A program made the position numbers and the translations under genes. From Glebionis coronaria (lineage: Eukaryota; Streptophyta; Magnoliopsida; Asterales; Asteraceae): 64,000 nucleotides of DNA. Positions 33,727-43,878 of the stretch are shown here, piece by piece. The DNA lies in assembly GCA_025667525.1 (NCBI GenBank), contig CM046882.1, positions 529,157,473-529,221,472 on the forward strand. Reading direction: 5' to 3'. Numbering within the stretch: position 1 is the first letter of the stretch; each line of letters opens with the position of its first letter. The notes under the pieces were generated by a model. That model searched no databases, had not been told where the DNA came from, and saw nothing but the letters and a program-made list of their open reading frames with translations.

Positions 33727-35377
33727 ATGGCTGCCATTGCATCTTTCTATGTTAATCCATCGTCACAGCATACGAAATCTAGTAATCTCCGGGGGACATC
33801 CAAGGATAATGTTCATGGAAGTATCAAGACAAATTTTGGTTCTTATCCTAGTTCGCAAGTTAAAAGTCTTACCAAGGTAAATGCTTCAGGAGTTGGTGGT
33901 ACACATTGGAGCATGAAACCCACGATGATGCACGACCACAAGAAAACTGAAGCAAATACGGTCCCACGTCCTGAATTAGGCACGATGGTGAATGATGGTT
34001 TTGTCTACAGACAAAACATTTATATTAGGTCATATGAAATTGGGCCAGATCGAAAGGCTTCTATTGAAACCCTTTTAAATCATTTGCAGGTACGGAAGCT
34101 TTTTTGAATCTATATATACTTGTAGTATGCATGTTTTTAGTTAACAATTTTAAGTTGGTTTTATAGGAAACATCCCTTAATCACTTGAAAACGATTGGGA
34201 TCTTACATGACGGCTATGGTTTAACGCCAGAGATGTACAAAAAGAACCTAATATGGGTTGTGGCGAAGATGCAAGTAGAAGTGGACCGTTATCCAGTATG
34301 GTACATATTATCTTTCTCCATTTAACCCATGGTTCTTGTTGTATCACTAAATCGATCTGTAATGTACCATATAACTTTCTTAGTGAACAAATCACATATC
34401 CTTAGCAAAACCGTCCATAACTTGTCTTATTGACATTATTAAATCCACTACAGGGGTGATGTTGTCCAAATTGATACATGGAAAGCTAGCTATGGGAAGA
34501 TTGGTATATATAACAACTGGCTGGTTTCTGATTCTACAACAAGCGAAATATTATTAAGAGGCTCGTGGTAAAAACATGTCACTTGATGAAAAAAGAAAAC
34601 TTGGATTGTACGATAATTGAGTGGTATTGATGGTGATATATCTCTTGTGTTCTCTTGTAGTTTATGGGTGATGATAAATAAAGAGACAAGAAAAATAACC
34701 CAAATTCCAGATGAAGTCCGTACTGAATTAGAGCAATACCTCGTGGATACACCGCCAATAGAGCAATACCTCGTGGATACACCGCCAATAGTCAATCACG
34801 ATGCTGTAAGATTGCCAAACCGAGATGAGAACATTACTCACCATGTTTTCAATGGTTTAATGGTTGGTCCAAATTTATTTGCTTGACAAATGTTTAATTT
34901 CCTGTAGTTTTTTTTTTCTTTATTTCTTACACGTATGACCTTCTTCTTCTTTTTTGACTGCAAAAAAACTTAGCCAAGATGGAGCGATTTAGATGTTAAC
35001 CATCATGTTAACAATGTGAAATATAGTGGGTTGATCCTTGAGGTAATTGAAATCTTTCTTTCTTGTATGATGTATACCCATTGCATGGTCTACATTAACA
35101 CATTTTATTGTTATTGCAGAGTGTTCCAAAGACAATCGTCAAAGATTATGAACTTGCTAGCGTGACGTTAGAGTATTCTCAAGAGTGTTGGATGGATAGT
35201 GTGTTGCAGTCCCACACTTTCGTGAAGGAGACCAACAATGGGAAAACAGTTAATTGCAGCCATGTCGACTGCGAGCATCTACTACAGTTTGAGAATAATG
35301 GAGGTGGCGACGGTTTAATCATGAAAGGTAGGACTAGGTGGCGGTTGAATTATGGAGAAAAATCAGGGGATAAATGA
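33727..35377 (+). CDS. FatB-like palmitoyl/acyl-ACP thioesterase copy C, complete
   Basis: Six exons give an uninterrupted 379-residue protein: 33727-34089, 34167-34300, 34454-34567, 34661-34862, 34974-35042, 35120-35377, all with GT-AG introns and phases that agree. FatB enzymes hydrolyse saturated acyl-ACP in the plastid stroma to release free fatty acids. The Ser-rich N-terminus suits a transit peptide. The hotdog domain starts about residue 85 (VYRQNIYIRSYEIGPDRKAS). Residues expected for catalysis are present: D-x-N-x-H in DVNHHVNNVKY, and E-C in YSQECWMDSVLQSHT. Oddities: the hydrophobic segment classical FatB has before the hotdog domain is absent (WSM is followed by KPTMMHDHKK). Exon 4 is 202 bp rather than 172 because EQYLVDTPPI is tandemly duplicated. 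Exon 5 has GLILE where the other copies have GWILE. Substrate preference cannot be read from sequence. Confidence 0.88.
34731..34790 (+). repeat. 30-bp exact in-frame tandem duplication in exon 4 of copy C
   Basis: The unit gagcaatacctcgtggatac plus ten more bases is repeated exactly twice, adding ten residues (EQYLVDTPPI) to the encoded protein. Copies A, B and D have a single unit. Confidence 0.95.
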
Positions 35378-35443
35378 GCTATTACCGAATGATATTTACG
35401 AAAAGATCTTTAGTCTTGAGACATATGTGTCTATTAATAAAAA

Positions 35444-35672
35444 GAGTCCGCCGCATAGATCGTCCTTATGGTTTGTCGGGTATAATGAAAATGGTCTCTA
35501 GAAACTTTTTTTAACAGGTTTGCTCCCTGTAGTTTTGATCCGTATCGACTTTAGTCCCTTGACCAATATTTCCGTCAGTTTGACCACAAGGAGCAAACCT
35601 GTTAAAAAACGTTTCTAACGACCATTTTTGTTATACCCGACAAACCACTAGGACGATTTATGCCACGGACTC
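35444..35672. mobile_element. MULE-type MITE (foldback) downstream of copy C
   Basis: A 229-bp element is flanked by a perfect 9-bp duplication TAATAAAAA (35435-35443, 35673-35681). Its arms of about 85 bp are near-perfect inverted complements: left GAGTCCGCCGCATAGATCGT, right (complement) GAGTCCGTGGCATAAATCGT. It is absent from the matching 3' flank of copy A, so it inserted after the duplication. It has no ORF. Confidence 0.9.
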
Positions 35673-35917
35673 TAATAAAAAACTAATTAATATAAATGAA
35701 TAAATAACATGTGGATCATTAGTGACATATTGACTCGTAATATTTGTACAAAGCTTTGTAATTATGACAATGCTTAATTTTACAATTGGAAACTTTTCAT
35801 TTCCAGCTTATTAGATGGACCTTCGTATACTTAGGCATGCTTAATTCTAATACAGAGTGATGTTATCCAAATTGATGCTTGGAAAGGTGGTTTTGGTAAA
35901 CTTAGTATGTACTCTGA

Positions 35918-36123
35918 TCGGGCGTTTTCTGATTGCAAAATAGGCAAAATATTACTTAGGGCGTGCTTGGTTCAAACTGGGTAATGGGGAAAGGGAAAGG
36001 TAATGATAATGCAGAGAAAAAGAATGGGTGCATGTTCAAACTGGTAATGGGAAAGAGAAAGGTAACGATAATGCAGAGAAAAGGATCGGGCGTTTTCTGA
36101 TTGCAAAATAGGCAAAATATCAT
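35918..36123. repeat. Local duplication within copy E
   Basis: The segment gatcgggcgttttctgattg (extended through gcaaaataggcaaaatat) occurs at 35918 and again at 36086. Between them a roughly 55-bp block (ttcaaactggtaatggg, then gataatgcagagaaaa) is itself repeated near 35980 and 36035. The right side may be the start of a MITE (gggcgtgcttggttc after TTA at about 35964). The remaining 36124-36640 holds no recognised gene. Confidence 0.6.
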
Positions 36124-36639
36124 TGCATTAGTGCTGCATGTTTCATTCTATATAATCATTCCCATTATCTTAAATGTTGCTTGTTTAATTCAAAACACTT
36201 TATGATGCATTAATAATCAAATAAAAGCAACAACAAAAGACAAGTAGATGGAAGGTTAAACTAGAGGTGGCAAAACGGGCGGGTCAAAACGGCCTATTTT
36301 AAAAAAAAACAACGAATTACAAAAAAATGGTTTTAGTACGTCAAAATAAGATGCACACAATGAAAACTGATTGCTTATGAACAGATTTATATGTGTCATG
36401 TTCGATCTCATATACATCGGTATTAAAGGTTAGCAAATAAGAACGGGTAAAACGGAGCAAAATTGACTCCAGATGTATCTATGTAGGCCACAAGTTGACT
36501 CACATGTGGGTAAATTACCAATACCAGATATGTTGTAAAAAAAATGCATCGCAGATCTTCCTATAAAATTTATGAAGAGACAGAACATAAAAATTTTGCG
36601 CAGAAATTTCAGCAAATGAACTGAAGTATAGGGATTACA

Positions 36640-36815
36640 TTAAGGGCTTTTTGGACATATACGGCCTAAGGCGCTGTTTGGACATATTCGGTCTAAGGGG
36701 CTGTTTTGACACCAACATGTTTAAGGGGCTCTTTGGACCAGCTGTTTGGACACAAACAGGTTTATTGGGCTGTCTAGATAGAGCCGCTTTAACGGGCTGT
36801 TTGGACAATCGAGGC
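36640..36815. repeat. Imperfect minisatellite built on gggctgtttggaca
   Basis: About seven diverged units of 20-30 bp share the core gg(g/c)ctgtttggaca followed by a variable part (tatacggcctaag, cattcggtctaag, aaacaggttta). The array is GC-richer than its surroundings. The open frames across it reflect the repeats. Its origin is not recognised. Confidence 0.6.
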
Positions 36816-36860
36816 AATTACAAACAAAAACAATTACTACCTTCACAGTCAACCTAAGAG

Positions 36861-37170
36861 CATCTCTAACCTATTGTATATTTGAAGGTGTAATAGATAG
36901 CCACATCATCATTGAACTTTTGAATAAAACATGCCCACAACCCATTGAACTTGGTTGCAGGTTTAATGTGATTAAAAGTACAATAGGTTAGAATTATTAA
37001 ATAGACTAGAATTAGTTTACAATATAGTACTTTTATCCACATCATCACTTATTGACCGTGTGTGCAGAGACACACAGCTTTTCACCAACAGGTGAGCTGT
37101 CATATTTGCAATGCATTGATCATATAAAGAACTTCTACTATGCGTATGTTATCATGTGCATTGTGGATGC
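36861..37170. mobile_element. hAT-type MITE
   Basis: A 310-bp element is flanked by a perfect 8-bp duplication CCTAAGAG (36853-36860, 37171-37178). Its ends CATCTCTAACC and (complement) GCATCCACAATG are imperfect inverted repeats of the common plant GCATCC-CAATG type. No ORF. 37179-37990 beyond it is AT-rich with nothing recognised. Confidence 0.8.
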
Positions 37171-38025
37171 CCTAAGAGTAGAGGAACCAAAATAAAAATG
37201 CAGCATAGACAAAAACTTAACAAAAGTGAAAAAACCAGGGATATCCTAATACAAACCAAAACAAAAATGCCAAAACTACATAATCTCACTTGCAATCCTC
37301 AATGTCTCTTAATTACCAGCCGGACCCACAACTAAAAAATGAACCTAATCCCAGGCACGTTGTTGTCATGTAATCAAGACTTGCTCAAACCCTGTAGGTG
37401 GTTATACATCTAGTTCACTGGTATCATTTATAATCTAATTATGTCATCATTTAAAATTATTTCTATATAATTCACTGATACAACTAAATGACTACAGGAG
37501 TATAGATGGTTAGATTCATTACCAATTTACAATAAATAAAAATTGAACTAATTGCTTCAACATATTACCAGTGGTATTTTTACCTAAACGATTCATAATA
37601 ACTTTATGACATAGCAACAAAATTAAGAACATGAAAATCAAAATTAACCTTGATAAATACACAATTAAAAATTGGCTGTGCATGATTCATATTGTTGAAT
37701 GAACACACAATACACAAAATGCCAATTAATATGCACTAATGTTAATAGAGTAACGTAAAGTATACCTTGAATGAAGTTTCTTTGTTGATATATAATGGCC
37801 CAATACCCACTATTCGGTAATCAGTGATTGCATTATAATGAGCCAACCTCCTTTAATCATATGTTACCCATTTTTTATAGCCCATAACCCTCAATCAAGC
37901 ATGCTTAAAGTTTCATGGTAAAACTTTTAACCTGTTATTTGAAAATAGATCAAAGACTCTATTCTTGTGGAAGAACTATTCCATAGTATCCGCATATATA
38001 TTTCTTATGCTACATCCCGGTGTTT

Positions 38026-38544
38026 CACTACAAAAAAAAAAAAATTGCATTTTATCATATACTTTTTTGTACACACATTTAAATTGCATAGAAAATATTT
38101 TGAGTTTATTAACACATATGAATGTGTAGAAAGAATGTTTACATAAATTAATCTAGACAAATCTTGAAAAACCACACACTTATATATGTAGCAAAAAAAA
38201 ATCCAAATGTTTAAGTGTGAAAAACTAACTAAATTCTGCACATTTTCAAATGTAAACCCCATTTTATGACATCAAATATCTCCACACACATCATGTGTAG
38301 AGATATTTGTTATCACAAAATAGGATACACACTTGAAAATGTAGAGAATGAAGTTAGTTTTTCACACTAAAATGTGTAGACTTTTATTTATTACATATAT
38401 AATTGTAGTTTTTTAAAATTTGACCACACTTATTTGTGTATCAAATTTTTTACACATTTATAAATGTTAATAAATTTAAAATATTTTACACATTTATTGA
38501 TGATGTGAATAAAAATATGTAAAAAATATCATGTTTTTTTAGTG
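38026..38544. mobile_element. CACTA-type MITE inside FatB copy E exon 4
   Basis: A 519-bp element starts CACTACAAAAAAAAAA and ends TTTTTTTAGTG, the CACTA terminal signature. The whole body is a long foldback centred near 38288, for example gtgtgaaaaactaactaaat versus ttagtttttcacac. It splits exon 4 of copy E just after the position of gtgttt in copy B. The target duplication is only 2-3 bp of T-rich sequence and not decisive. It has no ORF, so it is non-autonomous. Confidence 0.85.
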
Positions 38545-38712
38545 TTCGATTGATAGTGAATAGACAAGAAAATTATCCAAAATCTTTCACAAAAAATTCG
38601 AGGTGAACTTGATCAATTAAGGTGTTTTAGATAAGAAAGGCCAACCTACTTTTTTGTGGCAATTTGGTATGTAAGGTTTTATATGTTTAATTTTATTTAA
38701 TGTTTGTGTAGT

Positions 38713-40315
38713 GTACTCTTTTCATTCTCTAATTATAATTCATTTATAAAAAGTCACGCAGTTTAAGAAAAAATATTATCTTTATAATTTTTTCTCTTTT
38801 ACTTTTTATATAAAAACAGTGTTCTCTTTAACCAATTAATTAAAAAAATTCAGAGTTTGTAATTATTACTTTAAGTGAGGGTATGTAATAAGGGAAATTT
38901 AATCTAAATTCTCTATTTATATTTGAAAATAGACAATATATTTGGTACATCCTAAAATGAAAACATAAACTATAATTATAGGACAGATGAGAGTAATTAA
39001 TATTTTTCTAGCTTTTTTTTCTAATATTATGTGGTACCAATATTTGTTACTTACTTTTTTATCAAAATAAAAAAAAACTCTTTTCAACTCTCTTTTAAAA
39101 ATTTGAATCTCACAGTCTGTCAATTGTTACGTAAAACAAAATATACCATCGAGTCGGTATTTAAATCATCTTTCTATAGAGAGACACTTAATATAATTTC
39201 TATTAACTTTTTTCTGATATCTTTTCAGTTACGGTATGAAAAAATCGTATATGAGTTGTATCGCTTTTATGAAATCATATACGATTTGTGATACAGATCA
39301 TATATGATTTTTTCAAACGTGATTGAAAAAAAGTTCGTCGAACGAATATCGAAATGTCAGTCTAATGAAAAAAAAATCATATATGAAACATGTCAGCACA
39401 ACGGGAATAAAATCATCTTTATATATTTTTGATGAACATTTTTTTCGGTTTTTTCTTAGTTCCGTCACACTTTAATTGCCCTCATTTGACTTTTTAAATC
39501 TTACTTTTTTAACTTTGTTTTCAATATTTTTATTTGTCCTATATAGTATTTGATAAAAAAAATATGAATGTATTTGTTTTAAAAATATATATTTTTGTTA
39601 ATATCATTTTCATCAAGTATTATACAACACAAAAAAGATTATTAAAGATCGAAGTTGAAAAATTAAGACATCAAAAAATCAAATGAGGACAATGAAAATG
39701 GGACGGAGGTAGTATGATTTTATGAAATCACAAGTGATTTTTAATTTTCTAAAATCACATACGATTTTATGAAATCATATATAATTTACGATACGAATCT
39801 TATATGATTTTTGACGGTTAAGGATTTACTGTTTGCAAGATATCTTATTGTTAAAAAAGAGGTATAAAGTTATTTTTTTTATTTTTGATACAAACTGAGT
39901 AGATATGATTGGTTCATTGGATATATACTATATTATAGCTCCATGTGGTCTATTGAACGTTATGAATTTGGCTCATTATTCACTTTTGTAATTGCTGCAA
40001 TCCCTATGGTTTTAGCATTTCTTGGATTTAGTCTATTTTGACTTGAAATTATCAAAATACCTTTATTAAAAAAAAGTTGAAGGTAAAAGTATTTTAGTCA
40101 TTTCACATATCTTATTAGATAAATTAAACTAAATTTGAAACATGTTAAACGAGAAGAATCAGGTCTAATAAAAAATGAAAAATACACCAAGTCTGTAATT
40201 TCAACAAACCGCAAATATCATGTATGTCCTTAACTCATATATTAATCTCAACTCATCAAGAGGTATGAAGAAAAGTTAGTTGTTTGTTTAGATCGAATCC
40301 TTTTGGTGTTCACGT
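38713..40315. repeat. Dispersed repeat, copy 2 (partner at 9025-10430)
   Basis: This copy is collinear with 9025-10430 in the same orientation. It is longer mainly because of the Stowaway-type MITE at 39459-39709. Around 39240-39310 and 39720-39810 both copies carry several short palindromes of the ATCATATATGAT type, which could fold into AT-rich hairpins. Confidence 0.7.
39459..39709. mobile_element. Stowaway-type MITE
   Basis: A roughly 250-bp element is bounded by TA dinucleotides (39457-39458, 39710-39711). Ends GTTCCGTCAC and (complement) CCTCCGTCCC are followed by a shared TTGNCCTCATTTGA block in inverted orientation. The CTCCGTCCC terminus and TA target are those of Tc1/mariner Stowaway MITEs. 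It is missing from the partner repeat at 9.7 kb. Confidence 0.8.
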
Positions 40316-41689
40316 ATTGACGAAGGATGTTTGTTGTTTGAATATGTCTATTAGTTTGGTTGTCGTCTAGCTCACTGAGTTGTTCCAACTAACTATTGGT
40401 TAAGCTTGTATTTTTTTATTGTCAAATTTTGGCCGAAACAGAAAATAAAACAAACAAAAACTAATGTGATGAGATCTTTTTTTAGGGATGTTTGATTTTC
40501 TTAACTTAGTTTTGATTGGATGGTGATAATATAGTGGATCGGTTTGCATTAATTGCATATGGGGTATATGCTTAACATGGAACTTATTTCACAACGACCA
40601 TTTGGCGTATATTACACGAATTATGCCTTTGTTTGTTCGCTTTGAGTTTTTGGAAGAAACTTTTCAGGTTTAATTGTTGGCGTAATGGCTAGACATTTGT
40701 TATTTGATTTGACTATTATTGTTTGATTACGATTGTTTAATAAATTAAAGAATAGAAAAACAGTGATAAAGTTGATTTAGGTTTATGATTTTTAATGGTT
40801 AATACTTCAGTTTGTCATTATATTGGTATTTGTATCGACTTATTATTTTTGTTTGGTATCGGTGGTCGTGCGATAAATGGTTTGTTCAAATAATATATAT
40901 TAAGTTTCAGGTTCAACTAATTATGTTTATCTTTGGTATTAGTATTGGTATCGGTATTTAATTGGAGAATAGTTTGGTGTTGGTGATGGCGGTGTTATTG
41001 TTTTAACTAATCGACTATGGCTTGAGTAGTTGCGTGTAACATCTCAAGATTAACGACATGTTTTGGATCCACATGATTAAGTCTGATTTAATGTGGGTTG
41101 TCTATATCTGCTTAGATCTATCTGCAGTGTTGTCTGAATCTATTATCGGTATGGTGCTCTTCGTCTACCTCTATCTGGACCTCTCTGTTGTTGATTCTTT
41201 ATATGTATGTTACTCTTCGGCTACCTTTGTTCGTACCTCGCTCATACTAAATTTTACTTTTGTCTGATAGTCTCATCTGCCTTTGTTCAGAATCTGCAAC
41301 CGCCTCTATGCATTTGTTCGTCTGATTTTTGAAGTTTTCTTGTCAAAGTCACAATATTTACCGTTGCAGCATTGCGAGTTTGAGAGAGGATGTTAGATAA
41401 TAAAAACATATTGGCTCAACCTACTTGTTTAGACTCATTTTGTATATAGGGTTTCATTTGTCTAATTCTGTTTAATGTTTGTATGTTGTAATAGTTTAGT
41501 TGAAACTAATTAATAATTTTTTAGTATTCTCTTTCTAAAATATAAGATGCACCTCCTGTAGTCAAACTAGATACTAGAAAATGGTCAAACCAATTTGAGA
41601 ACATATTTTACCATGTTTGTATTGGTTTAATGGTTAGATAGACTAGATTTCTGTTACATATGAACCATAGTTTTCTTTTACCCAAGGTT

Positions 41690-43132
41690 TCTTATGGATC
41701 TAATTACTAGAATGATAAATTCTTTCGGAAATCATAAGAGGGTGTATGAGAGTCACCCTCTTACTCATAGGGTTTTTGGAAAAATATATAGGTCTTCTAC
41801 TAGGTGGAATTCCATTGTTGTACCATTAATAATGTGTATGTGAGTTGTGACAGAAGCTGGTGTAGACGAGGGAGCAGCAAGCCCAGCTGTGTCCCAACCC
41901 ACATCTCCAAGAGCTGCATATGTACCATCTACTTCACACCAATCATAAACACCTATAGGAGAACTAGAAACAGACAGGTGTCCAAGATTCCTCAGTCCAG
42001 GACATTTACTTTTAACCTTGTGTGGATGAGGCTATCACTACTAGTGTAGTTCATAGTACTAGTAGGGTTACTCCTACTGTTACTGATGTAGAACATGACA
42101 GGAGTAACATTAATAAGTCTCCTTCCAGGTATTATGGTCCATATACAAGGGTTACTTCTCTTGGAAGTATTGAGGACAGGTTTATACAAATGGAACTGAT
42201 GGTTTCAGGTCTTTTAACCAGGGTTACTCTGTTGGAGAAAGATAAAGCGTTCCATCCACTAATGATTGAAACTTAGGACAAAGAACTTGCAGGTCTGAAA
42301 GAGATAGTGCAACAGCTTCAACATGATAGACCTTCCACATCCAGAAGGTTTAGTCTATCTCCTTCCTCAGAGGAAACTCTACATGGTTTTGGTGATGAAG
42401 AAGTACTCTTCAAGCAAGGGGAAGATTTAGAAGCTTAGATGATTGATGAGGAGCTTCATGTAGATGAACAGGTCAATGACGAGGAGATGGATGTGGCTGA
42501 GATAGTCTTGGGTTTCAAATCTGCTAGATTTATGACATATGTAGGTATGGCTTTAGGAGAGGTTAATACTTGTGGTGAAAATGATAACAATAGTTGTATG
42601 GTTAATATTCGCAGTGGAGAGATTAATGATGGTAGTACATGTATTCGTGATGGTGGTGAATTTAGTACTGGTGAGCCACATATTGAAGAAAACATTGAGC
42701 AGAGTTCAGATGAAACTCAAGATGATGTATCTCAGTATTTGATTAGCCCAAGGGTCACTCAATCAGCCATAGTGACTATTCCAGTTGTTAATGAAAGATT
42801 ACTACTGATAGTGATGATTAGTGTTTCCAGGAAGATAAGAATATTTGTTTCTTGTAAAGTACTCCTTGTGTTATAAAAGAAGGTCTTAGGTTTAGATGTA
42901 GATATATAATTTATTACAAGCTTTATGGTTTTGTAACCCTAGTACTGCATTAAGAGTACTCATATATATTAATAATATTAAAGTGTTTGGTTCTTAAATA
43001 TTTGTTTGTTCATATTCAATGTTTCATACAACCTTCATCATATCAAAGAGTAGATTCCACATACTCATTGATGTTCAACAAAGTTTCTATTAAGAATATA
43101 TAGAGTTCACTTTATATTGTATATCTCCAACA
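41690..43132 (+). mobile_element. Unclassified retroelement-like segment with coiled-coil-type ORF pieces
   Basis: After FatB copy E ends, + strand frames encode a low-complexity, Ser/Thr/Pro-rich stretch (41870-42030), then from 42022 a segment with SIEDRFIQMELMVSGLLTRVTLLEK (coiled-coil character), a stop at 42274, more similar sequence, and an acidic frame 42439-42876 (EELHVDEQVNDEEMDVAEIV). In-frame stops break it. At 42869-43132 a segment starting TGTTATAAAAG and ending TCTCCAACA has TGTT..AACA termini like a short Copia LTR. The adjoining 43133 onward is interrupted Gypsy RT. I do not recognise the protein. A retroelement linker or extra ORF is a guess. Confidence 0.35.
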
Positions 43133-43295
43133 AGCTAGAGAATACGATCACAAAGGATCAACATGGCATTTCTTCATAAATTCTTTTATCTTCTCATGCA
43201 TTACCTCAAACTCCTTACGATTCATCATATAGTGTGGAGGAGTAGTGTGGAGGAGTAGGTAAACTTTCTCCGGGAATCAAATCCATTTGGTGTTG
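43133..43295 (-). pseudogene. Start of reverse transcriptase of the old Gypsy (left of nested element)
   Basis: The minus strand reads a Gypsy RT entry segment: HQMDLIPGESLPTPPHY, a small duplication (gtgtggaggagta on the + strand), then EFEVMHEKIKEFMKKCHVDP. It continues directly from LPPLRNIQ at about 59140-59165 once the inserted Gypsy (43296-59137) is removed. The piece ends at 43133, where unrelated LTR-like sequence begins, so the rest of pol is lost. Confidence 0.75.
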
Positions 43296-43878
43296 TGTAA
43301 CACCCCCATATAGCAGCGGAAGCTAATCTGGGTTATTACTTTCAAGGTATCATAGTCACAATAATAGAAAAATGCTCAAAGAGACATTTTATAAAAATTT
43401 ACGTTATTATTTATTTATTTATCATAGTTTTAACAAAAACAATGTATATACACTATACATTACTGGTTCCCAAAGATCTAGTCTTATTTATTAGAATTAT
43501 AAATTTTCAAGATACACCATCCTCGGCCCGCCAGTCTTCATTCACCTGAGACATATGCTTAAAAGTCAACACAATGGTTGAGTAAATTCATAGGTTTAAA
43601 CAATATTTGAATACAAGTATGACTTTAGGGCTACATTGTTATACACCCATTATTTAAAATCATCGATTCTTTATATTATTGCACTAGCTCATGACTCCAC
43701 GACTAGACATTATTAGAAAAACCAACAAACTGCCCTTACACAGGAAGTTTGCCGGATTATCCTGAGTTTAGCAAATAAAGCATATCCGTTTAGCCTAGGT
43801 AGGAACCTTTAGCTGCTAGCAAGCGCGACTTCCCAAATAGAGGATGTCAGTCCTCAATATTACTAATCACAATATTAG

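Larger units (their letters stand above)
38626..41548. mobile_element. Insertion in copy E flanked by LTR-like direct repeats
   Basis: Copy E exon 4 stops near 38635 and resumes near 41549. The intervening DNA has similar ends. The left starts tgttttagataagaaaggcc, and the right (41394) starts tgttagataataaaaacata. Both then share caacctactt and ctaattctgtttaatgtttg-type text over about 100 bp. TGTTAGATAA is a usual Copia LTR start, so this may be an old LTR element. The inside has no gag or pol that I can read and contains the dispersed repeat copy 2. Boundaries are approximate. 40320-41390 shows no recognised gene. Confidence 0.4.
35856..41677 (+). pseudogene. FatB-like acyl-ACP thioesterase copy E, dispersed pseudogene
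   Basis: Scattered pieces in collinear order match copy B best. They are exon 3 (35856-35958, SDVIQIDAWKGGFGKLSMYSD), the intron end and first exon 4 bases (37990-38025), further exon 4 sequence (38547-38635, encoding a NKETRKLS-like segment with changes), and the rest of exon 4 plus its donor region (41549-41677, DAPPVVKLDTRKWSNQFENI). Between the pieces lie repeats with a hAT-MITE, a CACTA-type MITE inside exon 4, and a 2.9-kb insertion between flanking LTR-like repeats. Exons 1, 2, 5 and 6 were not found. The copy is non-functional and useful mainly as an insertion record. Confidence 0.8.

Noticed and set aside
34490..34795. Antisense frames overlapping FatB copy C exons 3 and 4
   Set aside because: They overlap well-supported exons on the other strand and arise from the duplicated 30-bp unit and coding bias.
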